Shown piece by piece: positions 44,616 through 52,169 of a stretch of 64,000 nucleotides of DNA. The stretch covers positions 186,001 to 250,000 of the forward strand of contig NZ_JAUASW010000003.1 in NCBI RefSeq assembly GCF_030345705.1, written 5' to 3'. Both the position numbers and the translations under genes were made by a program. This DNA comes from Pelomonas sp. SE-A7. Its GTDB lineage: Bacteria > Pseudomonadota > Gammaproteobacteria > Burkholderiales > Burkholderiaceae_C. Each line of letters starts with the position of its first letter. Positions within the stretch are counted from its first letter, which is position 1. The notes beneath the pieces are model-generated. The model was not told the DNA's origin. It saw only the letters and a program-made list of their open reading frames with translations, and made no database searches.

Positions 44616-45794
44616 ATGAGCCGTCGTCCACTCGCCACCCTGCTGTCCGCCCTGATCCTCGCCGGCTGCGCCATCCCGCCGCCTGCCCCACCGCTCCAGC
44701 GCGAGGCCCTGGTCCAGGCCGACACCGCCATCGAGGCCATGATTGCGGCCGAGCAGATGCCGGGCGGCCAGTTCTGGGTCGAGCGCGAAGGCCAGAGCTA
44801 CCACCGCGCCTATGGCCGCCGCGCCCTGCTGCCGACGCCGGAAGCGAGCGACGAGGCCACGGTCTACGACGCCGCCTCGCTGACCAAGGTCGTGGTCACC
44901 ACGCCGCTGGTGCAGCTGCTGCGCGAGCAGGGCTTGCTGGACCTGGAGGCGCCCCTGCAGCGCTACCTGCCCGGCTGCGGCGGCGAAGCCTGGGGCGCGA
45001 TCACGCTGCGACATCTGCTGACCCACACGGCGGGCCTGCCGGCCGGCATGTCGGCCAAACGAGCCGACGGCGAGTTCTGGACCGGCAAGGACGGCGCCCT
45101 GCAGCAGGCCTGCAGCCAGCCGCTGAAGGCCGCGCCGGGCACGGAGTTCCGCTATTCCGATATCAGCTTCATCCTGCTGGGCCTGATCGTCGAACGCGTG
45201 GGCGGCGCGCCGCTGGACCAGCAGGCCCGCCAGCGCCTGTTCGCGCCGCTGGGCATGCAGGACAGCGGCTACCTGCCGCTGCAGCGCCTGCAGGCCGGCC
45301 GCATCGCGCCCACCGAGATCCTCGAGGGTGGCCAGGTGCTGCGCGGCGAAGTCCACGACCCGACCGCTCGGCGCATGGGCGGCGTGGCCGGCCATGCCGG
45401 CCTGTTCACCACGAGCAGCGACCTGGCGCGCTACGCCCGCATGCTGCTGGCCGGCGGCAAGCTGCCGGATGGACGCCGCTTCCTGACTGCAGAAAGCATT
45501 CGGCTGCTGAGCGAACCGCAATCACCGCCGGGGCTGAAGGAACTGCGCACCGCCGGCTTCGACATGGACACGCCCTACTCCCGGCCCCGTGGCAGCCTCT
45601 ATCCAAAGAGCAGCTATGGCCACACCGGCTTCACCGGCTGCATCCTCTGGATCGACCCGACCAGCCGCAGCTTCTACGTGCTGCTGGCCAACCGGGTCCA
45701 CCCGGGCAAGCCGACCAACATCCTGCCGCTGTACGGACAGCTGGGCACGCTGGCGGCGCGGGCCACCGGCGTCGCCGAGGCTCAGAGCCGGTAG
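44616..45794 (+). CDS. lipoprotein serine hydrolase, PBP4B/YfeW-like
   Basis: 392 residues from ATG 44616. The lipobox is ILAGC (C18). The catalytic motif is S88-L-T-K91 in YDAASLTKVV. The second motif is Y180-S-D182 and the third YGHTGFTG, a class C layout. In E. coli yfeW (PBP4B, a weak DD-carboxypeptidase of this family) lies beside murQ and murP, so its presence beside this murQ region is meaningful. Expected to act in the periplasm on D-Ala-D-Ala ends. It converges on the glycosidase gene with a 13-bp overlap. Confidence 0.85.
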   Translation: MSRRPLATLLSALILAGCAIPPPAPPLQREALVQADTAIEAMIAAEQMPGGQFWVEREGQSYHRAYGRRALLPTPEASDEATVYDAASLTKVVVTTPLVQLLREQGLLDLEAPLQRYLPGCGGEAWGAITLRHLLTHTAGLPAGMSAKRADGEFWTGKDGALQQACSQPLKAAPGTEFRYSDISFILLGLIVERVGGAPLDQQARQRLFAPLGMQDSGYLPLQRLQAGRIAPTEILEGGQVLRGEVHDPTARRMGGVAGHAGLFTTSSDLARYARMLLAGGKLPDGRRFLTAESIRLLSEPQSPPGLKELRTAGFDMDTPYSRPRGSLYPKSSYGHTGFTGCILWIDPTSRSFYVLLANRVHPGKPTNILPLYGQLGTLAARATGVAEAQSR

Positions 45795-47308
45795 GCGCGG
45801 CGCTCGCTCTCGTTGCCGACGCGGTCCAGCGCCGAGATCACTGCGGCATCGAGGCCGGCGGCAGGCACGCTCAGCGGGCCGGTGGTGATCTCCATCCGCC
45901 ATTGGCCGTCGGCCCGCAGCCAGACCGCATAACGGCTGGCCGGCTTGCCCAGCCCGGCGGCAGGCTTGAGCATCCAGTTCGTGCCCTGGCGCTCGGCACT
46001 CAGTTGCGGCATGCCGGGTGCGCCTTGCTCCAGCCAGGGCGTGGCCGGCACCAGCGCGGCCTCGCGATAAGGTCCGGCGGCCAGCTGGTCGGCCAGGCCT
46101 TTGCGGTTCTGGTTCAGGGCCACCATGCTGAAGTGCACATGGCCGGTGGACGGTGCGACGCGGCGGGTGATGTCGATCTGGCCCAGGATCTCGTCCGGGC
46201 CCCAGCTTTCGGGCTTGTCGGCCTGGATGCGGCTGGTGAACAGGCCGGGCCAGACATGGCGCTGCATCGGGTTGTTGGCGCGCCAGACCTGCAGCAGCGG
46301 CTCGTAGCTCTGGCCCTTCTGCGTGCGGCTCCAGTAGAGCTGCGGCACCAGGTAGTCCATCCAGCCCTGCTCCAGCCACAGCTCCACATGGGCGTAGAGC
46401 TTGTCGTACTGGCTGAAGCCGGCGATGTTCTCGTTGCGGATGGAAGGCTTCGGGATCCCGAAGGGGCTCACGCCGAACCGCACCCAGGGCTTGGTCGCGC
46501 GGATCATGCCGTAGATGCGCTCGATCAGTCGGTCCACGTTCTGGCGCCGCCAGTCATTGCGGGCCAGGGTGCCGCCGGCCTGCTGGTAGCGCTGCCAGCT
46601 GGGCTCGTCGGGGAAGTCCAGCTCTTCCTTCGAATCCGCCGCACGGCCCGGCAGGGCGATGGGATAGGGATAGAAGTAGTCGTCGATGTGCAGGCCATCG
46701 ACCTCGTAGCGCTTGAGCACGTCCTTGAACACGGCCAGCGTGTGCTCGCCGGCCTCGGGCTCGCCCGGGTCCAGCCACAGCTGGTCGCCATAGCTCTTGA
46801 CCCAGCCGGGCCTGGTCTGGCTCAGGTGGGTGGCGGCGGCGGTCGACTTGGCCGAGTTCTGGCGCGCGCGGAACGGGTTGAACCAGGCATGCAGCTCCAG
46901 GCCGCGGGCATGGGCCTCGGCGATCCAGAAGGCCAGCGGGTCGTAGCCCGGCGACACGCCTTGCGTGCCGGTCAGGTATTCGCTCCAGGGCTCCAGCTTG
47001 GACTCGTACAGCGCATCGGCCGCCGTGCGGATCTGGAAGATCACGGCGTTGAGCTTGAGCGCCACGCATTTGTCGAGCATGGCGCGGGCCTCGGCCTGCT
47101 GCTGCTCCATGCTCAGGCCCTTCTTGCTGGGCCAGTCGATGTTGGCCACGGTCGCCACCCAGGCGGCGCGGAACTCGCGCGTGGCGGCGGGCGCTTCGCG
47201 CAGCAGCTCGGGCGCCTCGCGCAGCGAACCACCACCGGCAAAGGGCAGGTCGGCACAGGCAGCCAAGGCGGCGGCGCTGGCAAGGACGGAGCGGCGAGTC
47301 AGAGTCAT
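45782..47308 (-). CDS. DigH-like glycosyl hydrolase (GHL10/DUF187), exported lipoprotein
   Basis: 508 residues. The N-terminus combines twin Arg (LTRRSVLAS) with a lipobox LAAC (C18). The catalytic barrel begins REFRAAWVATVANIDWP and continues with NAVIFQIRTAADALY, LHAWFNPFRA and DGLHIDDYFYPYP, the DUF187/GHL10 pattern with the likely acidic residues. C-terminal beta-rich domain from about 390. E. coli DigH of this family cuts murein glycan strands already stripped of peptides. Together with AmiD it would depolymerise naked glycans outside the cytoplasm. Last gene of the murQ operon, 4 bp after the NagX-like gene. Confidence 0.9.
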   Translation of the reverse strand: MTLTRRSVLASAAALAACADLPFAGGGSLREAPELLREAPAATREFRAAWVATVANIDWPSKKGLSMEQQQAEARAMLDKCVALKLNAVIFQIRTAADALYESKLEPWSEYLTGTQGVSPGYDPLAFWIAEAHARGLELHAWFNPFRARQNSAKSTAAATHLSQTRPGWVKSYGDQLWLDPGEPEAGEHTLAVFKDVLKRYEVDGLHIDDYFYPYPIALPGRAADSKEELDFPDEPSWQRYQQAGGTLARNDWRRQNVDRLIERIYGMIRATKPWVRFGVSPFGIPKPSIRNENIAGFSQYDKLYAHVELWLEQGWMDYLVPQLYWSRTQKGQSYEPLLQVWRANNPMQRHVWPGLFTSRIQADKPESWGPDEILGQIDITRRVAPSTGHVHFSMVALNQNRKGLADQLAAGPYREAALVPATPWLEQGAPGMPQLSAERQGTNWMLKPAAGLGKPASRYAVWLRADGQWRMEITTGPLSVPAAGLDAAVISALDRVGNESERRAYRL

Positions 47309-47312
47309 GGCA

Positions 47313-48443
47313 TCAGACCTTCACGAACCATTTCTTGGACCACATGAAGTGGGCAACGCCGTACATCACGGCCACGAAGGCGATGGCGTACAGCAGGGAA
47401 GCATTGACCGGCGCCAGGCCCAGGGCCTGGATGGGCTCGTAGGCCCAGGCCTTGAGCGAGCGGCCGCCGGGCTTGAAGAAGCCCATCAGCTTGGCGACCA
47501 GGCCGGAGAACGCGAACAGGAAGAGCGCGTTCATGCCGAACACGATCAGCGGCCTGCCCCAGCGGGCGGCACGTTCGCGCCAGAGCTGCGAGGGCTGGGC
47601 GTCGAGCAGCCAGTAGAAGCTGCCGAACACCAGGCAGGCCCAGCCGGCCATGGCGAACACATAGGGCGGCGTCCACAGGCTCTTGTTGATGGGCATCAGC
47701 CAGGCATCGCCGAGCTGGCCCAGCCACAGGCAGGCCAGGCCGCCGACCATGAAGCCCATGGCCTTGTGCGCCGGCTCGCGCCTGGAGGCCAGCCAATGTC
47801 CGGCCAGTGCGCCGGCGATCAGGCTGGCCACGGCCGGCAGCGTGGACAGCAGGCCCTCGGGATCCCAGGTCCTGGCCTGCTTCCACAGATGGCCGTCCAT
47901 CAGCAGCCGGTCCAGCCAGGCGCCGGTGTCTTCGCCGGGATTCAGCGAACCGACATGGACCACGCCAGCGGCATCGGGCACGGCCACGCAAAGCAGCAGC
48001 AGGCTGTAGCTCACGAGCAAGGCCAGGGCCGCGAGCAGCTGGCGGCGCCAGTCCAGCCACAGCACCAGGGGTGCGGCCAGCATGGTGCACAGGCCCAGCC
48101 GCTGCAGCACGCCGGGCCAGCGCAGATTGGCGAAGTCGAACTGCGGGATCAGGTTCAAGAGCAGGCCTATCAGCACGATGGTGGCGCCGCGGCGCAGTGC
48201 CTGCACCAGCAGGGCCTGCTTGCTGTCGCCCAGTGCCGCGCGGCGGCCCAGGCTGAGGGTCATCGAGATGCCGCTGATGAAGACGAAGAACGGGAAGATC
48301 CAGTCGGTGAACGTCCAGCCATGCCATTTGGCGTGGGCCAGCGGGCCGTAGAGATTCCCCCAGTCACCCGGGTTGTTGACCAGCAGCATCGCGGCGATGG
48401 TGAAGCCACGGAAGGCGTCGAGGCTGGCCAGGCGATTGCTCAT
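47313..48443 (-). CDS. nagX: NagX-like inner-membrane protein (HGSNAT/COG4299 family)
   Basis: 376 residues with about ten hydrophobic segments. The start SNRLASLDAFRGFTIAAMLLVNNPG and the motif WTFTDWIFPFFVFISGISM mark the heparan-alpha-glucosaminide N-acetyltransferase-like family (DUF5009), called NagX in GlcNAc-utilisation clusters. Its role there is unproven: it may acetylate amino sugars at the membrane or help uptake. The start overlaps the AmpG-like gene (ATGA). Confidence 0.82.
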   Translation of the reverse strand: MSNRLASLDAFRGFTIAAMLLVNNPGDWGNLYGPLAHAKWHGWTFTDWIFPFFVFISGISMTLSLGRRAALGDSKQALLVQALRRGATIVLIGLLLNLIPQFDFANLRWPGVLQRLGLCTMLAAPLVLWLDWRRQLLAALALLVSYSLLLLCVAVPDAAGVVHVGSLNPGEDTGAWLDRLLMDGHLWKQARTWDPEGLLSTLPAVASLIAGALAGHWLASRREPAHKAMGFMVGGLACLWLGQLGDAWLMPINKSLWTPPYVFAMAGWACLVFGSFYWLLDAQPSQLWRERAARWGRPLIVFGMNALFLFAFSGLVAKLMGFFKPGGRSLKAWAYEPIQALGLAPVNASLLYAIAFVAVMYGVAHFMWSKKWFVKV

Positions 48444-49717
48444 GCCTCAGCCTTCTTGCCGAAGCCTTCCGGAATCTTGATCAGGGCCGCCATCGCAAAC
48501 GAGGGAATCGTCGCCACCAGCACCCAGACGAAGAACCAGTGGTAGCCCAGCCAGGCCTGCAGCGCGCCGCTCCACATGCCGGGCAGCATCATGCCCAGGG
48601 CCATGAAGCCGGTGCAGATCGCGTAATGCGCGGTCTTGTGCTCGCCCTCTGCCACCAGAATCATGTACATCAGGTAGGCCGTGAAGCCGAGGCCATAACC
48701 AAATTGCTCCACGGCCAGAGCCGAGCTGACGATCCAAAGGCTGTGCGGCTGGGCCATGGCCAGCAGCAGGAACACCACATTGGGCACATGCATCAGCAGG
48801 ATCAGCGGCCACAGCGCGCGCTTGAGGCCTATGCGCGAGATCACCCAGCCGCCCAGCAGCCCGCCAAGGGTCAGGGCGATCAGGCCCACGGTGCCGTAGG
48901 CGATGCCGACCTGCTTGGTGGACAGGCCCAGGCCGCCCAGCTCGGGCTTGTCCAGCAGGAATGGCGTGGCCAGCTTCAAGAGCTGGGCCTCGGGAAAGCG
49001 GTAGAGCAGCAAAAAGCCCAGGATCACGACAATGCCGGGCTTGGCGAAGAAGCGGGCGAACACGCGGCCGAATTCGCGCAGCGTGTCGCCGCCGCCGGGC
49101 ACCGGCTTGTCGGTCTCGGGCCGCGGCAGCATGAAGCGGTGGTAGACCGCCATCGCGATGAACAGGCCGCAGAGCACGAAGAACACGACGCTCCAGGCGG
49201 TCTTCATGCTGCCGGTGCGCTCCTGCAGCTCGCCGGCCAGGTAGACCAGGGCGCCCTGGCCGGCGATATTGGCCAGCCGGTAGAAGGTGGAACGCACGCC
49301 GACGAAGGCGGCCTGGCTGTGCGTGGGCAGGGCCAGCAGGTAGAAGCCGTCGGCCGCGATGTCGTGCGAGGCCGAGGCAAAGGCCATCAGCCAGAACACC
49401 GCCAGGCTCCAGCGGAAGAAGTCGGGGCCGGGCAAGGTCAGCGCCACCATGGCCAGGGCCGCGCCGACGAAGAACTGCAGCACCACCACCCACAGCCGCT
49501 TGGTGCCGAACAGCTCGATCAGCGGCGACCACAGCGGCTTGATCACCCAGGGCAGGTAGAGCCAGCTGGTGTACAGCGCGATGTCGGTGTTCGACACCTC
49601 GAGATTCTTGTACATGATGACCGACAGGGTCATCACGACGACGTAGGGGATGCCTTGGCCGAAATACAGCGTCGGGATCCAGGACCAGGGGCTGCGGTTC
49701 GCGGGGGTGGAGTTCAT
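48440..49717 (-). CDS. ampG: AmpG-like MFS muropeptide permease
   Basis: 425 residues from ATG 49717, about twelve helices. The signature start TLYFGQGIPYVVV, then WVIKPLWSPLIELFGTKRLWVV and ASASHDIAADGF (about residues 110-121), is the AmpG fingerprint. AmpG carries GlcNAc-anhydro-MurNAc and its peptides, or the free disaccharide, into the cytosol with protons. It is longer and less similar than canonical proteobacterial AmpG in parts, so the sugar substrate may be a monosaccharide. ATGA overlap with the small helix-turn-helix gene before it. Confidence 0.87.
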   Translation of the reverse strand: MNSTPANRSPWSWIPTLYFGQGIPYVVVMTLSVIMYKNLEVSNTDIALYTSWLYLPWVIKPLWSPLIELFGTKRLWVVVLQFFVGAALAMVALTLPGPDFFRWSLAVFWLMAFASASHDIAADGFYLLALPTHSQAAFVGVRSTFYRLANIAGQGALVYLAGELQERTGSMKTAWSVVFFVLCGLFIAMAVYHRFMLPRPETDKPVPGGGDTLREFGRVFARFFAKPGIVVILGFLLLYRFPEAQLLKLATPFLLDKPELGGLGLSTKQVGIAYGTVGLIALTLGGLLGGWVISRIGLKRALWPLILLMHVPNVVFLLLAMAQPHSLWIVSSALAVEQFGYGLGFTAYLMYMILVAEGEHKTAHYAICTGFMALGMMLPGMWSGALQAWLGYHWFFVWVLVATIPSFAMAALIKIPEGFGKKAEA

Positions 49718-49899
49718 GCGGGCATTGTGGAGGCGGCGACCGGGCTGTCCTCGGTCCGCATCTTGTTGACCCAGTTGCGCAGCGTCTGCTCCGCCAGGCC
49801 CAGCTCGCGGGCGGCGGCATAGACGCTGCGCCTGCGCGCCTGCTCCATCGCATGGCGCTTGAAGGCTGGCGTGTACTCGCGGCGTAGCGTGCTGCGCAT
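49714..49899 (-). CDS. 61-residue transposase-OrfA-like helix-turn-helix protein in the mur operon
   Basis: The start MRSTLRREYTPAFKRHAM and SVYAAARELGLAEQTLRNWVNKM match the HTH_Tnp_1 domain of IS3-family OrfA. Residues after about 50 have no recognisable remnant, and there is no OrfB, inverted repeat or IS end nearby. It lies 23 bp after murQ and its stop overlaps the ampG start (ATGA). That makes it a translated, coupled operon member rather than debris. It could be a domesticated DNA-binding regulator; no function is known. Confidence 0.75.
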   Translation of the reverse strand: MRSTLRREYTPAFKRHAMEQARRRSVYAAARELGLAEQTLRNWVNKMRTEDSPVAASTMPA

Positions 49900-49922
49900 G
49901 CAATGAAAAAGCAGCCGGCCGC

Positions 49923-50804
49923 TCAGTCGCTCAGCGCGCGGCGCACGCTGCCCTGGGCCGAGGCCAGCAGCTCGCGCGCCTGCTCGACCGACAGGTTCTT
50001 GCGTATCGCCACCAGGGCCACCTTCACATGGTGGTCGCATTGGGCCAGCACCTCGCGGGCCCGGGCCTCGTCGGCACCGGTGGCCCGCATTGTCAGGGCC
50101 ACGGCCCGGCGCAAGAGCTTGGCATTGGTGGCCTTGAGGTCGACCATCAGGTTGCCGTAGACCTTGTTCAGCTTGACCATCAGGCTGCTGGAGAAGGTGT
50201 TCAGCGCCATCTTCTGGGCGCTGCCGGCCTTGAGCCGGGTCGAGCCGGAGATCACCTCGGGGCCGGTGTCCAGCGTAATGCCGAGCTCGGCGGCCTGGGT
50301 GACCGGGGCCTCGGCATTGTTGGCAAAGCCAATCGCCAGCGCGCCGGCCGCACGGGCTGCGCGGATCGCGCCCAGCACATAGGGCGTGCCGCCCGAGGCC
50401 GCCAGGGCCAGCAGCACATCGTTAGGACCGGGCTGCAGGCCGGCGATGTCGGCAGCGCCCTGGACCTCGTCGTCCTCGGCGCCTTCGATAGCGACGAACA
50501 TGGCGTCACGGCCACCGGCGATCACCGCCACGGCGCGCTCGCGCGGCCAGGAGAAGGTGGGGTAGAGCTCCACGCTGTCCAGCACGCCGAGGCGACCCGA
50601 GGTGCCGGCACCGGCATAGAGCAAACGGCCGCCGGCCTGGATGCGCGGCAAGGCCGCTGCCACCGCCGCGGCCAGTTGGGGACCCGCGCGGCGCACCGCG
50701 TTGACGGCCTCAATCTGGTCCTCGATGAATACGCTGACCAGCTGGGGCAGCTCGTACAGGTCCAGGTCCGGATGGGCGCTGCTGGGGGTTTCGGTCTTCA
50801 GCAT
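49923..50804 (-). CDS. murQ: N-acetylmuramic acid 6-phosphate etherase
   Basis: 293 residues, the MurQ length. The SIS-domain loop is YAGAGTSGRLGVLDS (63-77) with catalytic E79 in VELYPTF and E110 in EGAED, corresponding to Glu83 and Glu114 of E. coli MurQ. VISGSTRLKAGSAQKMALN is the family signature. It cleaves the lactyl ether of MurNAc-6-P to GlcNAc-6-P and D-lactate. First gene of the operon murQ-HTH-ampG-nagX-digH, with a well-formed promoter upstream. PTS transporter murP is absent. Confidence 0.95.
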   Translation of the reverse strand: MLKTETPSSAHPDLDLYELPQLVSVFIEDQIEAVNAVRRAGPQLAAAVAAALPRIQAGGRLLYAGAGTSGRLGVLDSVELYPTFSWPRERAVAVIAGGRDAMFVAIEGAEDDEVQGAADIAGLQPGPNDVLLALAASGGTPYVLGAIRAARAAGALAIGFANNAEAPVTQAAELGITLDTGPEVISGSTRLKAGSAQKMALNTFSSSLMVKLNKVYGNLMVDLKATNAKLLRRAVALTMRATGADEARAREVLAQCDHHVKVALVAIRKNLSVEQARELLASAQGSVRRALSD

Positions 50805-50829
50805 GGGGATACCGCAGAGTGGTAGCTGG

Positions 50830-50859
50830 ACTCTAATGGTCTACCAATGGTCTGGTCAA
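50830..50859 (-). promoter_or_regulatory. murQ promoter with operator repeats in the spacer
   Basis: On the minus strand TTGACC (-35) and TAGAGT (-10) stand 18 bp apart, 26 bp upstream of the murQ ATG. The spacer holds two direct AGACCATT copies with an 11-bp period (complements of 50846-50853 and 50835-50842). The first half-site also forms TGGTCTACCA (50837-50846), a GntR-like dyad. A repressor bound there would block RNA polymerase. Confidence 0.55.
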
Positions 50860-50916
50860 TTCGCTTGATGGCCCTAGCCATAACTTCAGGCAATGGCGTC
50901 AAAAACAGAAGTGGGT

Positions 50917-50944
50917 GTAAGTTCGGCCGGCCCTGGCCCGACGC
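50917..50944 (+). promoter_or_regulatory. possible ECF-sigma-type promoter of the bufferin operon
   Basis: GTAAGT, 16 bp, then CGACGC. The spacing equals the -35/-10 pattern I recall for Caulobacter SigF targets (GTAACC-N16-CGAA), which include buf genes, but the -10 agrees only in part. It lies 86 bp before the bufA start. Tentative. Confidence 0.25.
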
Positions 50945-51029
50945 AAGTCGGCAAGCCGGGGCTTTCCGGCCTGTAGTAGCAATGTTTCTTCCCTACTCCT
51001 CAACTACTTCACCGATTGGAGACACGCAT

Positions 51030-51290
51030 ATGCAAGCCAAGACTCTGAAGACCGGCCTCGGCCTGGCCGTCGCTGCCGCCGCCCTGTTCGCCGCCGGCAC
51101 CACGCCGACCCTGGCCCAGGGCACCGACGCCAAGGTCAAGTGTTCGGGCGTGAACGCCTGCAAGGGCACCTCGGAATGCAAGACCGCCAAGAGCGACTGC
51201 AAGGGCCACAACGCCTGCAAGGGCCAGGGCTGGGTCAGCAAGAAGTCCGCCGAGGAATGCACCAAGGCCGGCGGCAAGGTCGAGAAGTAA
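51030..51290 (+). CDS. bufA: bufferin-type precursor peptide, six Cys (BufA family)
   Basis: 86 residues from ATG 51030, preceded by GGAG. A signal peptide ends after TPTLA (A29). The mature 57 residues are rich in Lys and carry six Cys at 38, 44, 50, 57, 63 and 77, four of them in repeating units ending CK. This matches the DUF2282-like/bufferin group of exported peptides modified by MNIO enzymes on Cys and able to bind copper in the periplasm. The six-Cys pattern differs from the four-Cys BufA1 type. Operon with bufB and bufC. Confidence 0.88.
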   Translation: MQAKTLKTGLGLAVAAAALFAAGTTPTLAQGTDAKVKCSGVNACKGTSECKTAKSDCKGHNACKGQGWVSKKSAEECTKAGGKVEK

Positions 51291-51299
51291 AAAGAACCT

Positions 51300-51323
51300 G
51301 CAGGACCGCCTCGGCGGTCCTGC
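51300..51323 (+). promoter_or_regulatory. hairpin between bufA and bufB
   Basis: Perfect 11-base arms GCAGGACCGCC and GGCGGTCCTGC with a two-base loop. The 3' arm ends six bases before the bufB ATG and no free Shine-Dalgarno is seen. It probably reduces bufB translation or partly terminates transcription, giving more peptide than enzyme. Confidence 0.6.
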
Positions 51324-51329
51324 TTCTTC

Positions 51330-52169
51330 ATGCTTATCTCACCCAATAGCTTTGGGCTTGGGCTCCGCGTCGAGCACTACCAAGCTCTCGCAGAACCCGG
51401 CCTGGCTCACAAGCCCGACTGGCTGGAAATCATTTCCGAGAACTACCTGGTGCCCGGCGGCAAGCCGCTGCGGCATCTCGAAAACCTGCGGCGCGACTAC
51501 CCCCTGGTGATGCACGGGGTCTCGCTGTCCATAGGCAGCTCCGACCCGCTGGACCTGGCCTACCTGGACCAGCTCAAGGCCCTGGCGGACCGCGTCGAGC
51601 CGGGCTGGGTCTCCGACCACCTGTGCTGGACCGGCGTCGACCACCGCAACCTGCATGACCTGCTGCCCCTGCCCCTGAACCGGGCGATGCTGGAGCATCT
51701 GCTGCCGCGCATAGACCAGGTCCAGCAGCACCTGGGCCGGCGCCTGGTGCTGGAGAACGTGTCCTCCTACCTGCAGTTCGCCGACGACGAACTGGGCGAG
51801 GCCGACTTCATCGCCGAGCTGGCCCGCCGAAGCGGCTGTGGCCTGCTGCTGGACGTGAACAACGTCTATGTGTCCAGCCGCAACCATCACTTCGATCCAC
51901 GGGCCTACATAGACCGCATCCCGGCCGAAGCCGTCGTGCAGATCCACCTGGCCGGCCACGAGGACCAGGGCGATCTGGTGATCGATACCCATGACCATCC
52001 GATCTGCGAAGCGGTCTGGCAGCTCTACGAGTACACGCTGCGCCGCATAGGCCCGCGGCCGAGCATGATCGAGCGCGACGACCACATCCCGCCGCTGGCC
52101 GAGCTGCTGATGGAGTTGGAAGAGGCCCGCCGGCTCGCCGCCGAGCTGCAGTTGGAGCCCGCCACATGA
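51330..52169 (+). CDS. bufB: MNIO-family enzyme (DUF692), bufferin maturase
   Basis: 279 residues. The TIM-barrel family signature GLGLRVEHYQAL is at the start, then EIISENYL, MHGVSLSIGS, WVSDHLCW, LENVSSY, LLLDVNNVYVSS and QIHLAGHE with DTHDHP, which carry the His/Asp/Glu/Asn ligands of the multinuclear non-haem iron centre. Members oxidise Cys residues of partner peptides to thiooxazole- or oxazolone-type rings. The partner is the six-Cys peptide encoded 39 bp upstream. ATGA overlap with bufC. Confidence 0.93.
   Translation: MLISPNSFGLGLRVEHYQALAEPGLAHKPDWLEIISENYLVPGGKPLRHLENLRRDYPLVMHGVSLSIGSSDPLDLAYLDQLKALADRVEPGWVSDHLCWTGVDHRNLHDLLPLPLNRAMLEHLLPRIDQVQQHLGRRLVLENVSSYLQFADDELGEADFIAELARRSGCGLLLDVNNVYVSSRNHHFDPRAYIDRIPAEAVVQIHLAGHEDQGDLVIDTHDHPICEAVWQLYEYTLRRIGPRPSMIERDDHIPPLAELLMELEEARRLAAELQLEPAT

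Noticed and set aside
49714..49899. Remnant of an IS3 insertion sequence
   Set aside because: No OrfB, no terminal repeats, no target duplication seen, and the gene is in coupled operon register; kept as a gene of unknown role.
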